Counted from the stretch's first letter, positions 34,436 through 43,115 are shown. The stretch is DNA of 64,000 nucleotides from Siphonobacter sp047605205 (GCA_047605205.1 JASGGE010000004.1:1-64000), one strand, 5' to 3'. The notes: generated by a model from the sequence alone, not told the origin. A program made the numbers and translations.

Positions 34436-34486
34436 ACCATCCGCTCTGGGGATGAGAGCTTTTTGACCCCTTTCTCAATTCTAGTG

Positions 34487-34518
34487 CAAAAATAGATATT
34501 GTCTATAAATTAGATAGA
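34487..34518 (-). promoter_or_regulatory. cysH promoter with embedded palindrome (candidate operator)
   Basis: On the minus strand TATTTTTG (complement of 34487-34494) fits the -7 box, about 50 bp before the cysH ATG. Directly upstream lies the imperfect palindrome TCTATAAATTAGATAGA (34502-34518), with related ATAGATA elements at 34492-34498 and 34534-34540. A factor bound there would cover the spacer. Repression by a sulfur or cysteine regulator is inference. Confidence 0.45.
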
Positions 34519-34651
34519 ATGTTTAACGGTTTTTATAGATAATCCGTTCTTTACAAGACTTTATACGTTATAAAAATTTATTATATTCTTCTTTCTCTTT
34601 AGCTGTTCGACTAATATTAACAACCTGAAATACAATGCCTTACAAAAACAA

Positions 34652-34694
34652 ATCAAAAAACAGCCTTTGCAAAAAAATCATGCAAAGGCTGTTT
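34652..34694 (-). terminator. terminator of the small charged protein gene
   Basis: A 14-15-bp stem (AAACAGCCTTTGCA with TGCAAAGGCTGTTT) has a run of T on the minus strand immediately after it. Confidence 0.85.
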
Positions 34695-34713
34695 GGGTTT
34701 CGCTATCTAAATT

Positions 34714-34902
34714 TCAGCTTCCTACATATTTTTCAGCTTCACGGGCTTTCTGTTCTTCTTCTTCAGCCAATTCACGAAATTCAGGGTCTTCCTTTCGTTT
34801 TTGTTCCAGCTTTTCTTTTTCCTGATGTGCATTAGGTTCTGAATGGTTCTTCTCTACCTCATTCAGAAACGCATCTACGGTTGGTTTATTTGGCTTTTCC
34901 AT
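34714..34902 (-). CDS. small, highly charged hypothetical protein
   Basis: This 62-aa cytosolic protein is almost all E, K, Q and A after a short polar start (MEKPNKPTVDAFLNEVEKNH), with a long charged helix containing EKEKLEQKRKEDPE and EEEEQKAREAEK. No signal peptide or domain is recognised. It is followed on its own strand by a strong terminator 20 bp away, which supports it being a real gene. It lies in the accessory stretch downstream of the cys genes. Confidence 0.6.
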   Translation of the reverse strand: MEKPNKPTVDAFLNEVEKNHSEPNAHQEKEKLEQKRKEDPEFRELAEEEEQKAREAEKYVGS

Positions 34903-35070
34903 AGTAGTAAGCGTTAGGTTGTTATAGCCTGATTACGTCAAAGAATGATTCCAAATGTTTAATCAGGGAAAGAGTTCATCTATTTCCCCAAAGTGGGGAG
35001 TAAAATTCTTTGTGGAAGTGGTATGCTTTTAGTGAGAAGGTAGGAACCCGCTATCCAATCTTATTTTACC

Positions 35071-35532
35071 ATGGAAACAAAAAAGACAAAGCGTCTGGCT
35101 CCGGGCGAAAAAGCTCCCGGCATTGATCCACGTACTCTCTCTCCTGAAGCACAGGATTTAGAGCTCCGGGAGGATATGCAGGAAAATAGTGGGCCTTTCG
35201 GGTTAGGTGTTGAATCTGAATATCAGAAAGAAACCTTACAAAATGTAGAATATGCTAGGCATAAGAATAGCATAAGCCCTCCGCAAGAAACGCCCGATTT
35301 ACCGAATATACCTGAGGTTAATCCGATCTCGCCCGAAGTACCTGATCCGTACCAGCCACAAGCTCCGGCAGAGACGCCCCCGATACCCGATATTCCTGAG
35401 CACACCCCGCCGGTAAAACCCGATGAACTTGGTACAGAAGAAAATATTCAGTCTTCATCTGATCCACTTCCGGTACCAACTGCTATTTCAGAGGCAGACC
35501 AACAAAATAGAGTTCATCCTATTCCTTTATAA
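35071..35532 (+). CDS. proline-rich hypothetical protein
   Basis: This 153-aa protein lacks a signal peptide or transmembrane segment. The first 60 residues are charged (KRLAPGEKAPGIDPRTLSPE). The second half is a proline/glutamate-rich disordered region with repeated PE-I-P and P-x-V/I-P-D-P units (NIPEVNPISPEVPDPY; IPDIPEHTPPVKPDE). No family is recognised. Codon use looks like its neighbours. Disorder suggests a linker or stress-related protein, but this is not testable here. Confidence 0.6.
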   Translation: METKKTKRLAPGEKAPGIDPRTLSPEAQDLELREDMQENSGPFGLGVESEYQKETLQNVEYARHKNSISPPQETPDLPNIPEVNPISPEVPDPYQPQAPAETPPIPDIPEHTPPVKPDELGTEENIQSSSDPLPVPTAISEADQQNRVHPIPL

Positions 35533-35544
35533 ACATTTAGCTAT

Positions 35545-35721
35545 ATGGCTATTTTGAAAAAGTATGATAAGATGCTAAAACATGAAAAAGTGTAGGTATT
35601 ATCCGAATTAGCTCAATTATTAGGGGAACAACGTAACGTTATTACATTAAATCTTCAGCTTATCGAGTCTTTGTTAAAAGGTTATTCTAGTAACGAACTG
35701 ATCAAACTATTTATTAACTAA
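35545..35721 (+). pseudogene. candidate small gene interrupted by TAG
   Basis: ATG 35545 starts a 59-codon frame ending in TAA 35719-35721, broken only by TAG at 35593-35595 (codon 17). The product would read MAILKKYDKMLKHEKV, stop, then VLSELAQLLGEQRNVITLNL and LIESLLKGYSSNELIKLFIN. The rest of the frame is protein-like. It starts 13 bp after the proline-rich gene, suggesting a former two-gene unit. No family recognised. Confidence 0.4.
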
Positions 35722-35934
35722 AATAGTTTTTAAAAAAATTCAGGGTAACATTCTGACCTAATTTTATTCGATATAGTATCAATATTATACATAATTTTTT
35801 ATTAAATGAAGTATTTTTATAGGATTCTCTACATTTTAAAGATCTTTCCAATACACTATACTTCAAGAAACGTATTTCAATACTATTGATATTATTTAGG
35901 TATCAAAGCCGTCATCTCCAATTATAATTTAGTC

Positions 35935-36390
35935 ATGGAACACACTGATTATTCTCGCCTTTGCTATTGGCTCAACACACTTATCCATTCCCACGAAGGT
36001 AGAGTACGAGTATATACCGCCCTTGCTAATCATACGGAGTGTTTATTACTAAAACCTTTATTAATGCGAGGCATTAGCAGCAGTATACTTTGTAAAAACC
36101 AGTTAGTTAATCAATTGTGGAGCTACGGCGGAAATATTATTTATGATTTCATTCCAGATTCCACCTGGCTACAAAATCAAAATTCTTATCCGTTTATCTC
36201 TGATGAACATGAAATTAACTTACGCCAACGCCTGGATGAGAATTTAATGGAATCGTATCGGAAAGCTCTATTTGAAGATTTGCCCGAATACGCAAGAATA
36301 TTATTAATAAGTCAATGGGATTTATTGCGGACTTTTACCCATAAATTAAGTTCCATGAAACGGGAAGGCATACATCTAGCCCGTGCTTGA
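35935..36390 (+). CDS. DUF2383-like four-helix protein
   Basis: This 151-aa cytosolic protein is all-helical. Motifs LCYWLNTLIHSHEGRVRVY, ECLLLKPLLMRG and the C-terminal DLPEYARILLISQWDLLRTF fit the pattern of DUF2383 (ferritin-like four-helix bundle, often a stress-induced protein). The usual metal-binding Glu/His set is not clearly conserved, so iron binding is doubtful. It is a single gene in an accessory stretch between broken small genes. Confidence 0.6.
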   Translation: MEHTDYSRLCYWLNTLIHSHEGRVRVYTALANHTECLLLKPLLMRGISSSILCKNQLVNQLWSYGGNIIYDFIPDSTWLQNQNSYPFISDEHEINLRQRLDENLMESYRKALFEDLPEYARILLISQWDLLRTFTHKLSSMKREGIHLARA

Positions 36391-36434
36391 CTTATCGTCA
36401 TCAAATCAAACTGAAATAAAAATCTTACTTTTTA

Positions 36435-36640
36435 TTATGTCTTTAGCGTATCACTACTTTGTAGAATAGTTGCTCGATTAACGGCACCGATTCCCCGGTC
36501 ATTACTGGGAGTATTACCCGTAAATAAACTTCCTAAAATAGCCCATAAGACAAATATCCCTACCACATTAGTATAAACAGTATTAATTTACGGATATTAG
36601 GATTTTCATTTTGCGGAGTATTTATATTATGCCCAGCCAT
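36435..36640 (-). pseudogene. small membrane-protein gene with a 1-base frameshift
   Basis: On the minus strand ATG at 36638-36640 starts MAGHNINTPQNENPNIRKLI, then the frame hits TAG. A shift by one base near the codon after KLI continues as TVYTNVVGIFVLWAILGSLF (a transmembrane helix) and TGNTPSNDRGIGAVNRATIL, ending at TAA 36435-36437. The 206-nt length equals 68 codons plus two bases, as a single-base deletion would leave. This could also be a sequencing error. Other content of 36391-36934 is only a weaker relic near 36740-36920. Confidence 0.5.
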
Positions 36641-36739
36641 AGTAGTAAAATATTATTTGTGTACCTGAGTAAGTAAAATTTTGTACCTGCCCATTTATAC
36701 AGGGAATTAAAGAACATACTTTATTAAAAAAATCACCCA

Positions 36740-36921
36740 TTGAGAAAATAGATCTACACAATTTTTACAAAAAGTGGTCTTTGACGTCAAACAGCTTAAG
36801 GAATAATGCTTTCTAAATCAGGAAGAAGCTATTCGGTTAGGCCTGGCGAAAAATATCTTTCAGAGTTTCAATCGAAATTTAATTTCCAGATGCTTGTTAT
36901 CTGGTTACTCATTGATTTTTA
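36740..36921 (+). pseudogene. weak relic reading frame
   Basis: A frame with RSTQFLQKVVFDVKQLKE, a TAA, then CFLNQEEAIRLGLAKNIFQS and FNRNLISRCLLSGYSLIFK, ends just before the SDR gene. It has no clear start codon. The NLISRCLLSGYS part loosely resembles NLQLIESLLKGYS in the broken gene at 35545-35721, which may be chance. Confidence 0.2.
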
Positions 36922-36934
36922 AATAACCACAATT

Positions 36935-37741
36935 ATGCCCTTTAACCGTTTGAAAGATCAGATCGCGATCATAACCGGATCAAGTTCAGGAATAGGCCAG
37001 GCAATTGCCATCGAGATGGCTCGTGAAGGTGCTTTTGTTGTGATTAATTATTATAACAATGTTGATGGTGCGATAGAAACCCTAAAACAAATTGAAGCAG
37101 AAGGAGGCAAGGGTATCTATGTCCAGGCTGATGTCAGTAAAGAAGAAGAGGTCAAGGTTTTATTTACCAAAACGCTGGAAGCCTATGGAAGAGTTGATAT
37201 TCTGGTAAGTAATAGCGGCCATCAGGTAGATTCGCCTTTTCTGAAGATGACGCTAGATCAGTGGAATTCCGTAATAGGCACCAACCTTACGGGGCAGTTC
37301 CTTTGTGCCCGCGAAGCCGCCCAGCAGTTCGTTAAACAGGCTGACGATGATCCTTCTGATACATGTATTGGTAAAATTATCTGCATGAGCTCCGTTCACG
37401 ACATGATTCCCTGGGCTGGACACGTAAATTATGCAGCCTCAAAAGGCGGTGTTTTAATGTTTATGAAATCCATTGCTCAGGAATTAGCCCCGAAAAAAAT
37501 CAGGGTTAATGCCATTAGCCCAGGTGCCATTCAGACACCTATTAACAAAAGTGTCTGGTCAGATCCGGCTAAGATGCCTGCCTTACTGGACTTAATTCCC
37601 TATAAACGTATTGGCAAACCTGAAGATGTAGCTAAAGCGGCAGTCTGGCTAGCGTCTGATGAGTCGGATTATGTTACAGGAGAAACGCTATATATTGATG
37701 GCGGCATGATGCTTTACCCTGAATTTGCAGATAATGGTTAA
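36935..37741 (+). CDS. SDR family oxidoreductase (glucose 1-dehydrogenase-like)
   Basis: This 268-aa NAD(P)-dependent short-chain dehydrogenase has the Rossmann motif TGSSSGIGQAIA (about 14-25), NSGHQ in place of the usual NAG/NNAG, the catalytic serine in ICMSSVHD, and the YxxxK pair in NYAASKGGVL. The C-terminal INAISPGAIQTPIN and DYVTGETLYIDGGM stretches resemble classical glucose/3-oxoacyl reductase types. The substrate is not determinable. It is a single gene with a bidirectional terminator. Confidence 0.9.
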   Translation: MPFNRLKDQIAIITGSSSGIGQAIAIEMAREGAFVVINYYNNVDGAIETLKQIEAEGGKGIYVQADVSKEEEVKVLFTKTLEAYGRVDILVSNSGHQVDSPFLKMTLDQWNSVIGTNLTGQFLCAREAAQQFVKQADDDPSDTCIGKIICMSSVHDMIPWAGHVNYAASKGGVLMFMKSIAQELAPKKIRVNAISPGAIQTPINKSVWSDPAKMPALLDLIPYKRIGKPEDVAKAAVWLASDESDYVTGETLYIDGGMMLYPEFADNG

Positions 37742-37758
37742 TTCGTAAAATGTGTACT

Positions 37759-37785
37759 AAAAAAGGCTCTGGGTTAGAGCCTTTT
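37759..37785. terminator. bidirectional terminator
   Basis: AAAAAGGCTCT pairs with AGAGCCTTTTT around GGGTT, between convergent genes. Confidence 0.85.
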
Positions 37786-37789
37786 TAGG

Positions 37790-38170
37790 CTAGAGCAGCT
37801 CAGAATCATAGACCATTACCTTACTCCATAAGTGCTTGTTTTTTTCAACGAATTCCTTGTGTAATGGATGTACCAGGTAGGTATATTCATCTTCAGCAGA
37901 ATCAAACACCAGCATAACCGAAAAGGTATACGTTGCATCCGTTACGGTTTTGTCAGGCTCTGTCACCACGGGTTTTCCAATATGAGCCAATCTGATAGTG
38001 GGTATCTTACGCAGGCCTTTTAATGCCGATAACAATTGGTCGTGGTCAGCCTTGCTTTTTGGATTCTTCAACCAGAAATACACATGATGAACGAATGTAA
38101 GTTTTTGTTCCATAACTGGAGTAGCGGCAACAGCTGCTGCAGAGCTTTTCACAAACGACCGACGGTCCAT
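37790..38170 (-). CDS. Dabb family protein with Tat-like signal
   Basis: I chose the ATG at 38168-38170 because it begins MDRRSFVKSSAAAVAATP, a twin-arginine-type export signal (RRSF followed by a hydrophobic region); the frame is open upstream to 38239. The mature part of about 105 aa is a stress-responsive A/B-barrel (Dabb): FVHHVYFWLKNP, ALKGLRKIPTI, TYTFSVMLVFDSAED and HPLHKEFVEK. Dabb domains form dimeric ferredoxin-like barrels with diverse roles. Its gene is 73 bp after the esterase gene (4 bp if the upstream start were used). Confidence 0.78.
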   Translation of the reverse strand: MDRRSFVKSSAAAVAATPVMEQKLTFVHHVYFWLKNPKSKADHDQLLSALKGLRKIPTIRLAHIGKPVVTEPDKTVTDATYTFSVMLVFDSAEDEYTYLVHPLHKEFVEKNKHLWSKVMVYDSELL

Positions 38171-38242
38171 AGTAACATTTATTTTGATGGTAGTAATAAC
38201 CGAAGTGGATTCTAATGCATTCGCATAATTAAAATACATCCA

Positions 38243-39529
38243 CTACTTTCCTTTCAATTTCTCAATTAACCAGTTGGCCATTCGCTCGGTTTGCTCTGGA
38301 TACGTCCAGTGACCTGTTTCATAAGCCAAATCCAATTGTTTAGGGGCCTGAATGACGTTATAGGCAGCGTACATAGACGTAGGCGGGCAGGTTTCATCAT
38401 TATATCCCCATGAATAAGCTCCCGGAATAGTCAGGCGTCGGGCAAAGTTCACCACGTCATAATATCCGCAGGTTTTTATTTTATCGGGTTTATCATTGAA
38501 TTCAAGACTCGGGCCCGCGAATAAATGTGGCCAGCCCCCTGTCCGATTATGCAAATAACCCGTTAAGTCACACAGAGCTGGGTAGAAAGCCCCAAGCCAT
38601 TTAACCCGTGGATCTAAAGCCGCCGTAACAATGGACAACGCACCACCCTGACTACCCCCCGTTACCGCCAGATGCTGCCCATCGTATTGGGGTAGGCTTA
38701 CCAAAAAATCATTCGCCCGCACGCAACCCAAATACACGCGTTTGTAATAATATCGGTCGCGGTCATCCAGATTAAACTGAAAATATTGGGCTAATGACCC
38801 AACTGCCAGGTTTTGATAAACCACCGGATCCAGTGTAACGGGTATACCATGAATGCCTATTTCCAGCGTAATGATTCCTTTTTCAGCCGTAGCTACATCT
38901 CCATAATAAGGCCGAATACCGGCTCCCGGTACTCGTAACAAAGCCGGATAAGTACCCGCCGCTTTAGGTACACACAGAATTCCGTAAAGACGGGCCCCAC
39001 CATAGTTTTGCACGTTCACCTGATACACATTTACTTTTTCGGTGCAACGATCCGGCAGTAAGGTCATACGTGCATCTAGTGGCAGTTGGGCCAGTTCTTG
39101 TTTGCTCTTATCCCAGAATTGCTGAAAATCCGCCGGATTATCAATGGTTGGTTTGATCAGTTGCGGATCAACCCCTGCTGAGGCCAGCCCTTTATATTCT
39201 TTACCATCTACCTCGGCAAAGACAATACACTGTACAAAACCAGGGACTTTAAGCGTGGAAGTAATCGTTGTTTTACCTTCTGGTAGAGTAAGTGTTTCCT
39301 GGCGAACTGCGGGCATTTTTTCAGGCCCTACCAGATAGCGGATCTTTACTCCTTTTACTGGTAAGCCCCATTGTAATACTGAAACAGAAAAAGAGATCGG
39401 CTCTCCGGCTTTATACGTCCACCCAGGGCGATCAGGGGCTACCAGTACTTTAACAATTCGCTCGGAAGGCTGGGCTAATGCTGGCACAATCAGCCAGGTT
39501 AACCATAGCAAGGATAAAATACGTTTCAT
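38243..39529 (-). CDS. acetylxylan esterase (AXE1) family protein, secreted
   Basis: The 428-aa protein has a signal peptide ending near VPALAQPS, then an N-terminal beta domain (about 25-120), and from about residue 130 an alpha/beta-hydrolase of the AXE1/cephalosporin deacetylase family: GARLYGILCVPK, nucleophile elbow AVTGGSQGGALS, oxyanion and acid region GAYSWGYNDETCPPTS (acidic residue D/E) and the late ETGHWTYP histidine. It should remove acetyl groups from xylan or other oligosaccharides in the periplasm. With the Dabb gene it forms a small unit. Confidence 0.88.
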   Translation of the reverse strand: MKRILSLLWLTWLIVPALAQPSERIVKVLVAPDRPGWTYKAGEPISFSVSVLQWGLPVKGVKIRYLVGPEKMPAVRQETLTLPEGKTTITSTLKVPGFVQCIVFAEVDGKEYKGLASAGVDPQLIKPTIDNPADFQQFWDKSKQELAQLPLDARMTLLPDRCTEKVNVYQVNVQNYGGARLYGILCVPKAAGTYPALLRVPGAGIRPYYGDVATAEKGIITLEIGIHGIPVTLDPVVYQNLAVGSLAQYFQFNLDDRDRYYYKRVYLGCVRANDFLVSLPQYDGQHLAVTGGSQGGALSIVTAALDPRVKWLGAFYPALCDLTGYLHNRTGGWPHLFAGPSLEFNDKPDKIKTCGYYDVVNFARRLTIPGAYSWGYNDETCPPTSMYAAYNVIQAPKQLDLAYETGHWTYPEQTERMANWLIEKLKGK

Positions 39530-39620
39530 ACGAAATCAGAATAGAGGTTATACTATTGACTAGCAAACTAAAGACGTTTTGATAACAAGTCCCTTTCTTT
39601 CTTTCAAAAAACGTATAGAT

Positions 39621-39655
39621 TAGATTAAAAATAGCCCAGGGCTATTTTTAATCTA
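39621..39655 (-). terminator. terminator overlapping the gldE stop codon
   Basis: A perfect 17-bp palindrome with a 1-base centre (TAGATTAAAAATAGCCC and its complement) spans the gldE stop at 39648-39650. The minus strand has TTTTT after the GGGCTA stem side. Confidence 0.65.
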
Positions 39656-41036
39656 ATTCTTTATCTATTGTTTCGTTTGAAACTGGCTTATTCGTTACCC
39701 GAACCTTTTTTATTCGTTTCTGATCGGCGGCAAGCACACGAAAGGTTAACATCTGAAGAGAAATCTCTTCATTTACTTTGGGAAGACGGCCAAATAATTC
39801 CAGCAATAGCCCACCTAATGACTCACTATCTCCACGAGCCTTTTCAAAGCGTTCCATAGACAGGTTCAATACCTTTGCTACATCATTTAAAGGCGTTTTA
39901 CCTTCGAAAACAAAGGTATTGTCATCTATCTTGGTATACTGAATTTCGTCCTCATCGTATTCATCGCGGATATCCCCTACAATTTCTTCGATGATATCTT
40001 CCAGCGTAATAAGTCCTTCCGTCTCACCGTATTCATTGACAACTACGGCTAAATGCACTCGTTTTTCCTGAAAATCGTGTAGTAAGTCATCAATCTTTTT
40101 ACTCTCTGGTATAAAGTAAACAGGCCGTAAGGTTTGCTGCCAGTCGAAATGTTCGTCTTTGTCAATATAGGGGAGTAAATCTTTGATATAGAGGACTCCT
40201 TCAATTTTATCAAGTGTATCTCGAAAGACTGGCACCCGCGAATACCCCGACTTATTGATTTTATCCATCAACTCATGAAAATCCAGCTCAATGTCAAAAG
40301 CGGTAATATCCATGCGTGAACGCATAATCTGCCGGGCAGAAATGCTACTAAAATTGACAATTCCCCTTAAAATCTCTTTTTGTTCTACAGAAGTGCCCTG
40401 GCCGGTAGTAATTTCCAGAGCATGGCTTAATTCTTCAGCAGTAATCGTATATCCTTTTCGCTGCACCCGTTTTTCAATTAAATCCGAGATTCCCATTAAT
40501 GGCACGGAAATCGGTCGAAACAGGAATTGAGCGGCATCAATAATGGGAGCCGTTATTTTCAGAAAACGTATCGGATTCTGATTTGCCCATACCTTCGGGA
40601 TGAGCTCACCAAAGAAGACAATCAGAAACGTAACCCCTACTGTTTGGATTACTACTCCTACCCAGGCAGCTACATCTTCACCGAGAGCTTCCTTTGTGGC
40701 TACCGCCGTTAAGGTAACTAAGGTGATATCCAGTAGGTTTTTGAAAATAAGAAGAGTAGCTAGCAATAACTGCGGGTGATCGAGCATTCGGGCAATTCGT
40801 CGCTCAGAAGCCTGATCGCTGTCCCGAATTTCACGGCGGGCATCAAGTGATAAGGAGAAAAACCCTACTTCCGAGCCTGCCACCAAAGCAGAGGCTGCCA
40901 AAAGAAGTAATAAAATCAGGCCATTTGAAAGATAGAAGCCGGCACCCAACGCATCAGCGAGGAGTGCCCAACGAGGGAATGGGTCGAGTATTTCGCCCAC
41001 TAACGGGGTCATTTCTGAGAGCAGATGTGGCTCCAA
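39648..41036 (-). CDS. gldE: gliding motility-associated protein GldE (CNNM/CBS transporter family)
   Basis: This 462-aa membrane protein has an N-terminal DUF21/CNNM domain with about four helices (ILLLLLAASALVAGSEVGFF; LLLATLLIFKNLLDITLV; VIQTVGVTFLIVFFGELIPK), two CBS domains (PVFRDTLDKIEGVLYIKDLLP; VVNEYGETEGLITLEDI) and a C-terminal CorC-HlyC domain (DDNTFVFEGKTPLNDVAKVL). The position next to ssb and mutY is the diagnostic GldE context of Bacteroidota. GldE supports gliding/type IX secretion together with GldD; gldD is not visible in this window. Confidence 0.9.
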   Translation of the reverse strand: MEPHLLSEMTPLVGEILDPFPRWALLADALGAGFYLSNGLILLLLLAASALVAGSEVGFFSLSLDARREIRDSDQASERRIARMLDHPQLLLATLLIFKNLLDITLVTLTAVATKEALGEDVAAWVGVVIQTVGVTFLIVFFGELIPKVWANQNPIRFLKITAPIIDAAQFLFRPISVPLMGISDLIEKRVQRKGYTITAEELSHALEITTGQGTSVEQKEILRGIVNFSSISARQIMRSRMDITAFDIELDFHELMDKINKSGYSRVPVFRDTLDKIEGVLYIKDLLPYIDKDEHFDWQQTLRPVYFIPESKKIDDLLHDFQEKRVHLAVVVNEYGETEGLITLEDIIEEIVGDIRDEYDEDEIQYTKIDDNTFVFEGKTPLNDVAKVLNLSMERFEKARGDSESLGGLLLELFGRLPKVNEEISLQMLTFRVLAADQKRIKKVRVTNKPVSNETIDKELD

Positions 41037-41106
41037 TATGGAATCTGTTTGGTGAAACTTAGGTCAATATAGCAATTTAATGCCCAAAATTGTTCCTTTA
41101 ATTTAC

Positions 41107-41166
41107 TGACAGTCAAGTTATCCGGAAAAATAATTCGTTTACGCCTGAATAATTTCCTGACTGTCA
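41107..41166 (-). other. structured inverted repeat between ssb and gldE
   Basis: TGACAGTCA (41107-41115) and TGACTGTCA (41158-41166) are perfect 9-bp complements. An inner pair of AT-rich arms (GGAAAAATAATT with AATAATTTCC) extends the hairpin. There is no T-run beside it, so it is not a simple terminator. It is the main feature of the 232-bp gap. Confidence 0.55.
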
Positions 41167-41268
41167 AATTATTGATTTTATAATAAAAAGTATATCCATC
41201 AATCGATCTTGTCTGCAAAACAATCACGATTAATGGATATGTACTAATGCGTGCTCGACTATTTTACG

Positions 41269-41742
41269 TTAGAATGGCAGATCGTCTTCGTCACTATTTC
41301 CTGCTAATTGAGAGGCGGATGGTGTTGCCCCTGGTGCTGCCGGACGAGGGGCCGGTACCGGAGTAGCGGTCTGTGCTAATCCGCCGCTGGCCAAGCTTTC
41401 TTCACTACGGATACTCCCCATTAAATTCAAATCCGTTACGCGTATCCGTAAGGCAGAACGCTGATTCCCATCCCGATCCGTATATTCTTCCATTCGTAAA
41501 CGTCCTTCCAAATACACCTGATCCCCTTTTTTCAGATATTGTGATGCGATATCGCTCAAACGTTCCCAGGCTTCAGCCCTAAACCAGGTGGTCTGTTCCA
41601 CTTTTTCGCCATTCCGTGTACTGTATGATTCTGAAGTGGCTACACTGAACTCCGTTACTTTAGCCCCACTGGGCAATGTACGGGTTTCAGGATCACGGCC
41701 AAGGTTCCCGAACACAATCACTTTATTGAATGTTCTTGCCAT
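41269..41742 (-). CDS. ssb: single-stranded DNA-binding protein
   Basis: I chose the ATG at 41740-41742 (MARTFNKVIVFGNLGRD) because it starts the OB fold; the frame is open upstream. The 157-aa product has GNLGRDPETRTLPSG, WFRAEAWERLSDIASQYLKKG split across the fold, VYLEGRLRMEEYTDRDG and a disordered Pro/Ala linker ending in the conserved acidic tip DEDDLPF, which recruits repair and replication proteins. It lies between mutY and gldE, a conserved Bacteroidota order. Confidence 0.95.
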   Translation of the reverse strand: MARTFNKVIVFGNLGRDPETRTLPSGAKVTEFSVATSESYSTRNGEKVEQTTWFRAEAWERLSDIASQYLKKGDQVYLEGRLRMEEYTDRDGNQRSALRIRVTDLNLMGSIRSEESLASGGLAQTATPVPAPRPAAPGATPSASQLAGNSDEDDLPF

Positions 41743-41845
41743 AATTATGTTAACTGGATTACAAGTAAATTTACATTTTTTAGTTAACAAATCAAATGAA
41801 AAATGAAACACTTTTCCCGACCGGTCACTAAGTAATTAGTGCTTT

Positions 41846-42898
41846 TTACTTAGTATAGTCCTTTAAATACTTTAGCACTAAAACAGGCTTCGGAAGCTTG
41901 TCTATCTCCTCATAGTCATAAAATCTCAACCCTTCGGGTAAAATAATATCAGAATTAAGCTTTAGTCGCCAAAATTTGGTTTGAATACGTTGATGAGATA
42001 ACACGTGTGTATACAGCTGAGATTCGTTTACTAACGTCAGATTTGGTAACTGTTCTTTTAAAAAAGCGTTTTGAGCAACCCTTTCCCAATCTAATAGTTT
42101 GTTTTCTTCGATTAGCAAAAAGTCAAACATATTAATCCAGACGTCCTTTTGAAGACGCTCCCTTAATGCGAGCTCTCCATTTCGTTCAAATACCAGATAG
42201 TGAAAAAATCGCTCTTTGCTTTTGGTTTTTTTAGCCTTTACAGGCAATTGTGCCTGTTTACCAGTGGCATGGGCAGCACATTCCCAGCTAAAAGGACAAA
42301 ACATACATTGTGGCGAAACCGGAACACACTGTATGGCCCCAAAATCCATAATGGCGTGGTTATACTTAGCAGGTTGTTGTCCTGAAATTAGTTCGTTAGC
42401 TAATGTAGTAAATTGCGTTTTGGCAGCCGGAGTAGTAATGTCCGTCTCTATACCAAAAATGCGTGACAATACTCGATATACGTTACCATCCACTACAGCC
42501 GTTTTTTCATTAAAAGCAAAAGAAGCTATTGCCGCTGCAGTATAAGGGCCAATCCCGTTTAATTTTAATAACTCTTCATACGTAGTCGGAAACACGCCAT
42601 TATACTCTTCAACGACCTGCCTTGCTGTATGATGAAGATTGCGAGCCCTTGAATAATACCCTAATCCCTGCCATAGACGAAGAACCTCTCGTTCGTCGGC
42701 CGCTGCCAAAGCTCTAACGGTCGGAAAGGCCTCAACAAATCGATAATAATAGGGCATTCCCTGTACAACTCGGGTCTGCTGTAAAATAATTTCTGAAAGC
42801 CAAATCAGATACGGATCGTTTGTATGTCTCCATGGCAAGTCTCGTCCATAACGATCATACCATGCCAATAATTTAGGAGCGAAAAAATCGTTTGTCAT
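41846..42898 (-). CDS. mutY: A/G-specific adenine glycosylase
   Basis: The ATG at 42896-42898 starts MTNDFFAPKLLAWYDRYGRD, matching MutY; the frame is open a few codons upstream. The 350-aa enzyme removes adenine opposite 8-oxoguanine. It shows LPWRHTNDPY, the helix-hairpin-helix LNGIGPYTAAAIASFAF with the catalytic aspartate in VVDGNVYRVLSR, and the [4Fe-4S] cysteines in CVPVSPQCMFCPFSWEC. The C-terminal NUDIX-like domain binds 8-oxoG. It is the first gene of mutY-ssb-gldE. Confidence 0.95.
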   Translation of the reverse strand: MTNDFFAPKLLAWYDRYGRDLPWRHTNDPYLIWLSEIILQQTRVVQGMPYYYRFVEAFPTVRALAAADEREVLRLWQGLGYYSRARNLHHTARQVVEEYNGVFPTTYEELLKLNGIGPYTAAAIASFAFNEKTAVVDGNVYRVLSRIFGIETDITTPAAKTQFTTLANELISGQQPAKYNHAIMDFGAIQCVPVSPQCMFCPFSWECAAHATGKQAQLPVKAKKTKSKERFFHYLVFERNGELALRERLQKDVWINMFDFLLIEENKLLDWERVAQNAFLKEQLPNLTLVNESQLYTHVLSHQRIQTKFWRLKLNSDIILPEGLRFYDYEEIDKLPKPVLVLKYLKDYTK

Positions 42899-43086
42899 TA
42901 CCAGCAAATAGAAAAATAATTGCTCCAAAATGCAGTACCCGACAAGCTGTCAGGCTTTCCATTTACCTCGAAATTTAGATTCTGGTCATAGAAAAGCCGC
43001 TTCGGCCAAGGTTATATTTATGGGTTAAATAACTAAAAGTTAATAGGTTACAAAAAAAATATTGATCATTTATCTGGCAAAGTGTT

Positions 43087-43115
43087 TTGGAAATGAATTC
43101 AAACCTCTACTTTTG
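43087..43115 (+). promoter_or_regulatory. promoter of the HU gene
   Basis: TTG at 43087-43089 and TACTTTTG at 43108-43115 are 18 bp apart, within the range seen in Bacteroidota. The leader to the GTG start would be about 65 nt. Confidence 0.55.

Noticed and set aside
34635..34835. 66-aa plus-strand frame
   Set aside because: It overlaps the minus-strand charged protein gene and its terminator, and the opposite frame has better coding features.
41009..41227. 72-aa minus-strand frame in the ssb-gldE gap
   Set aside because: It overlaps gldE and the inverted repeat and shows no protein-like family pattern.
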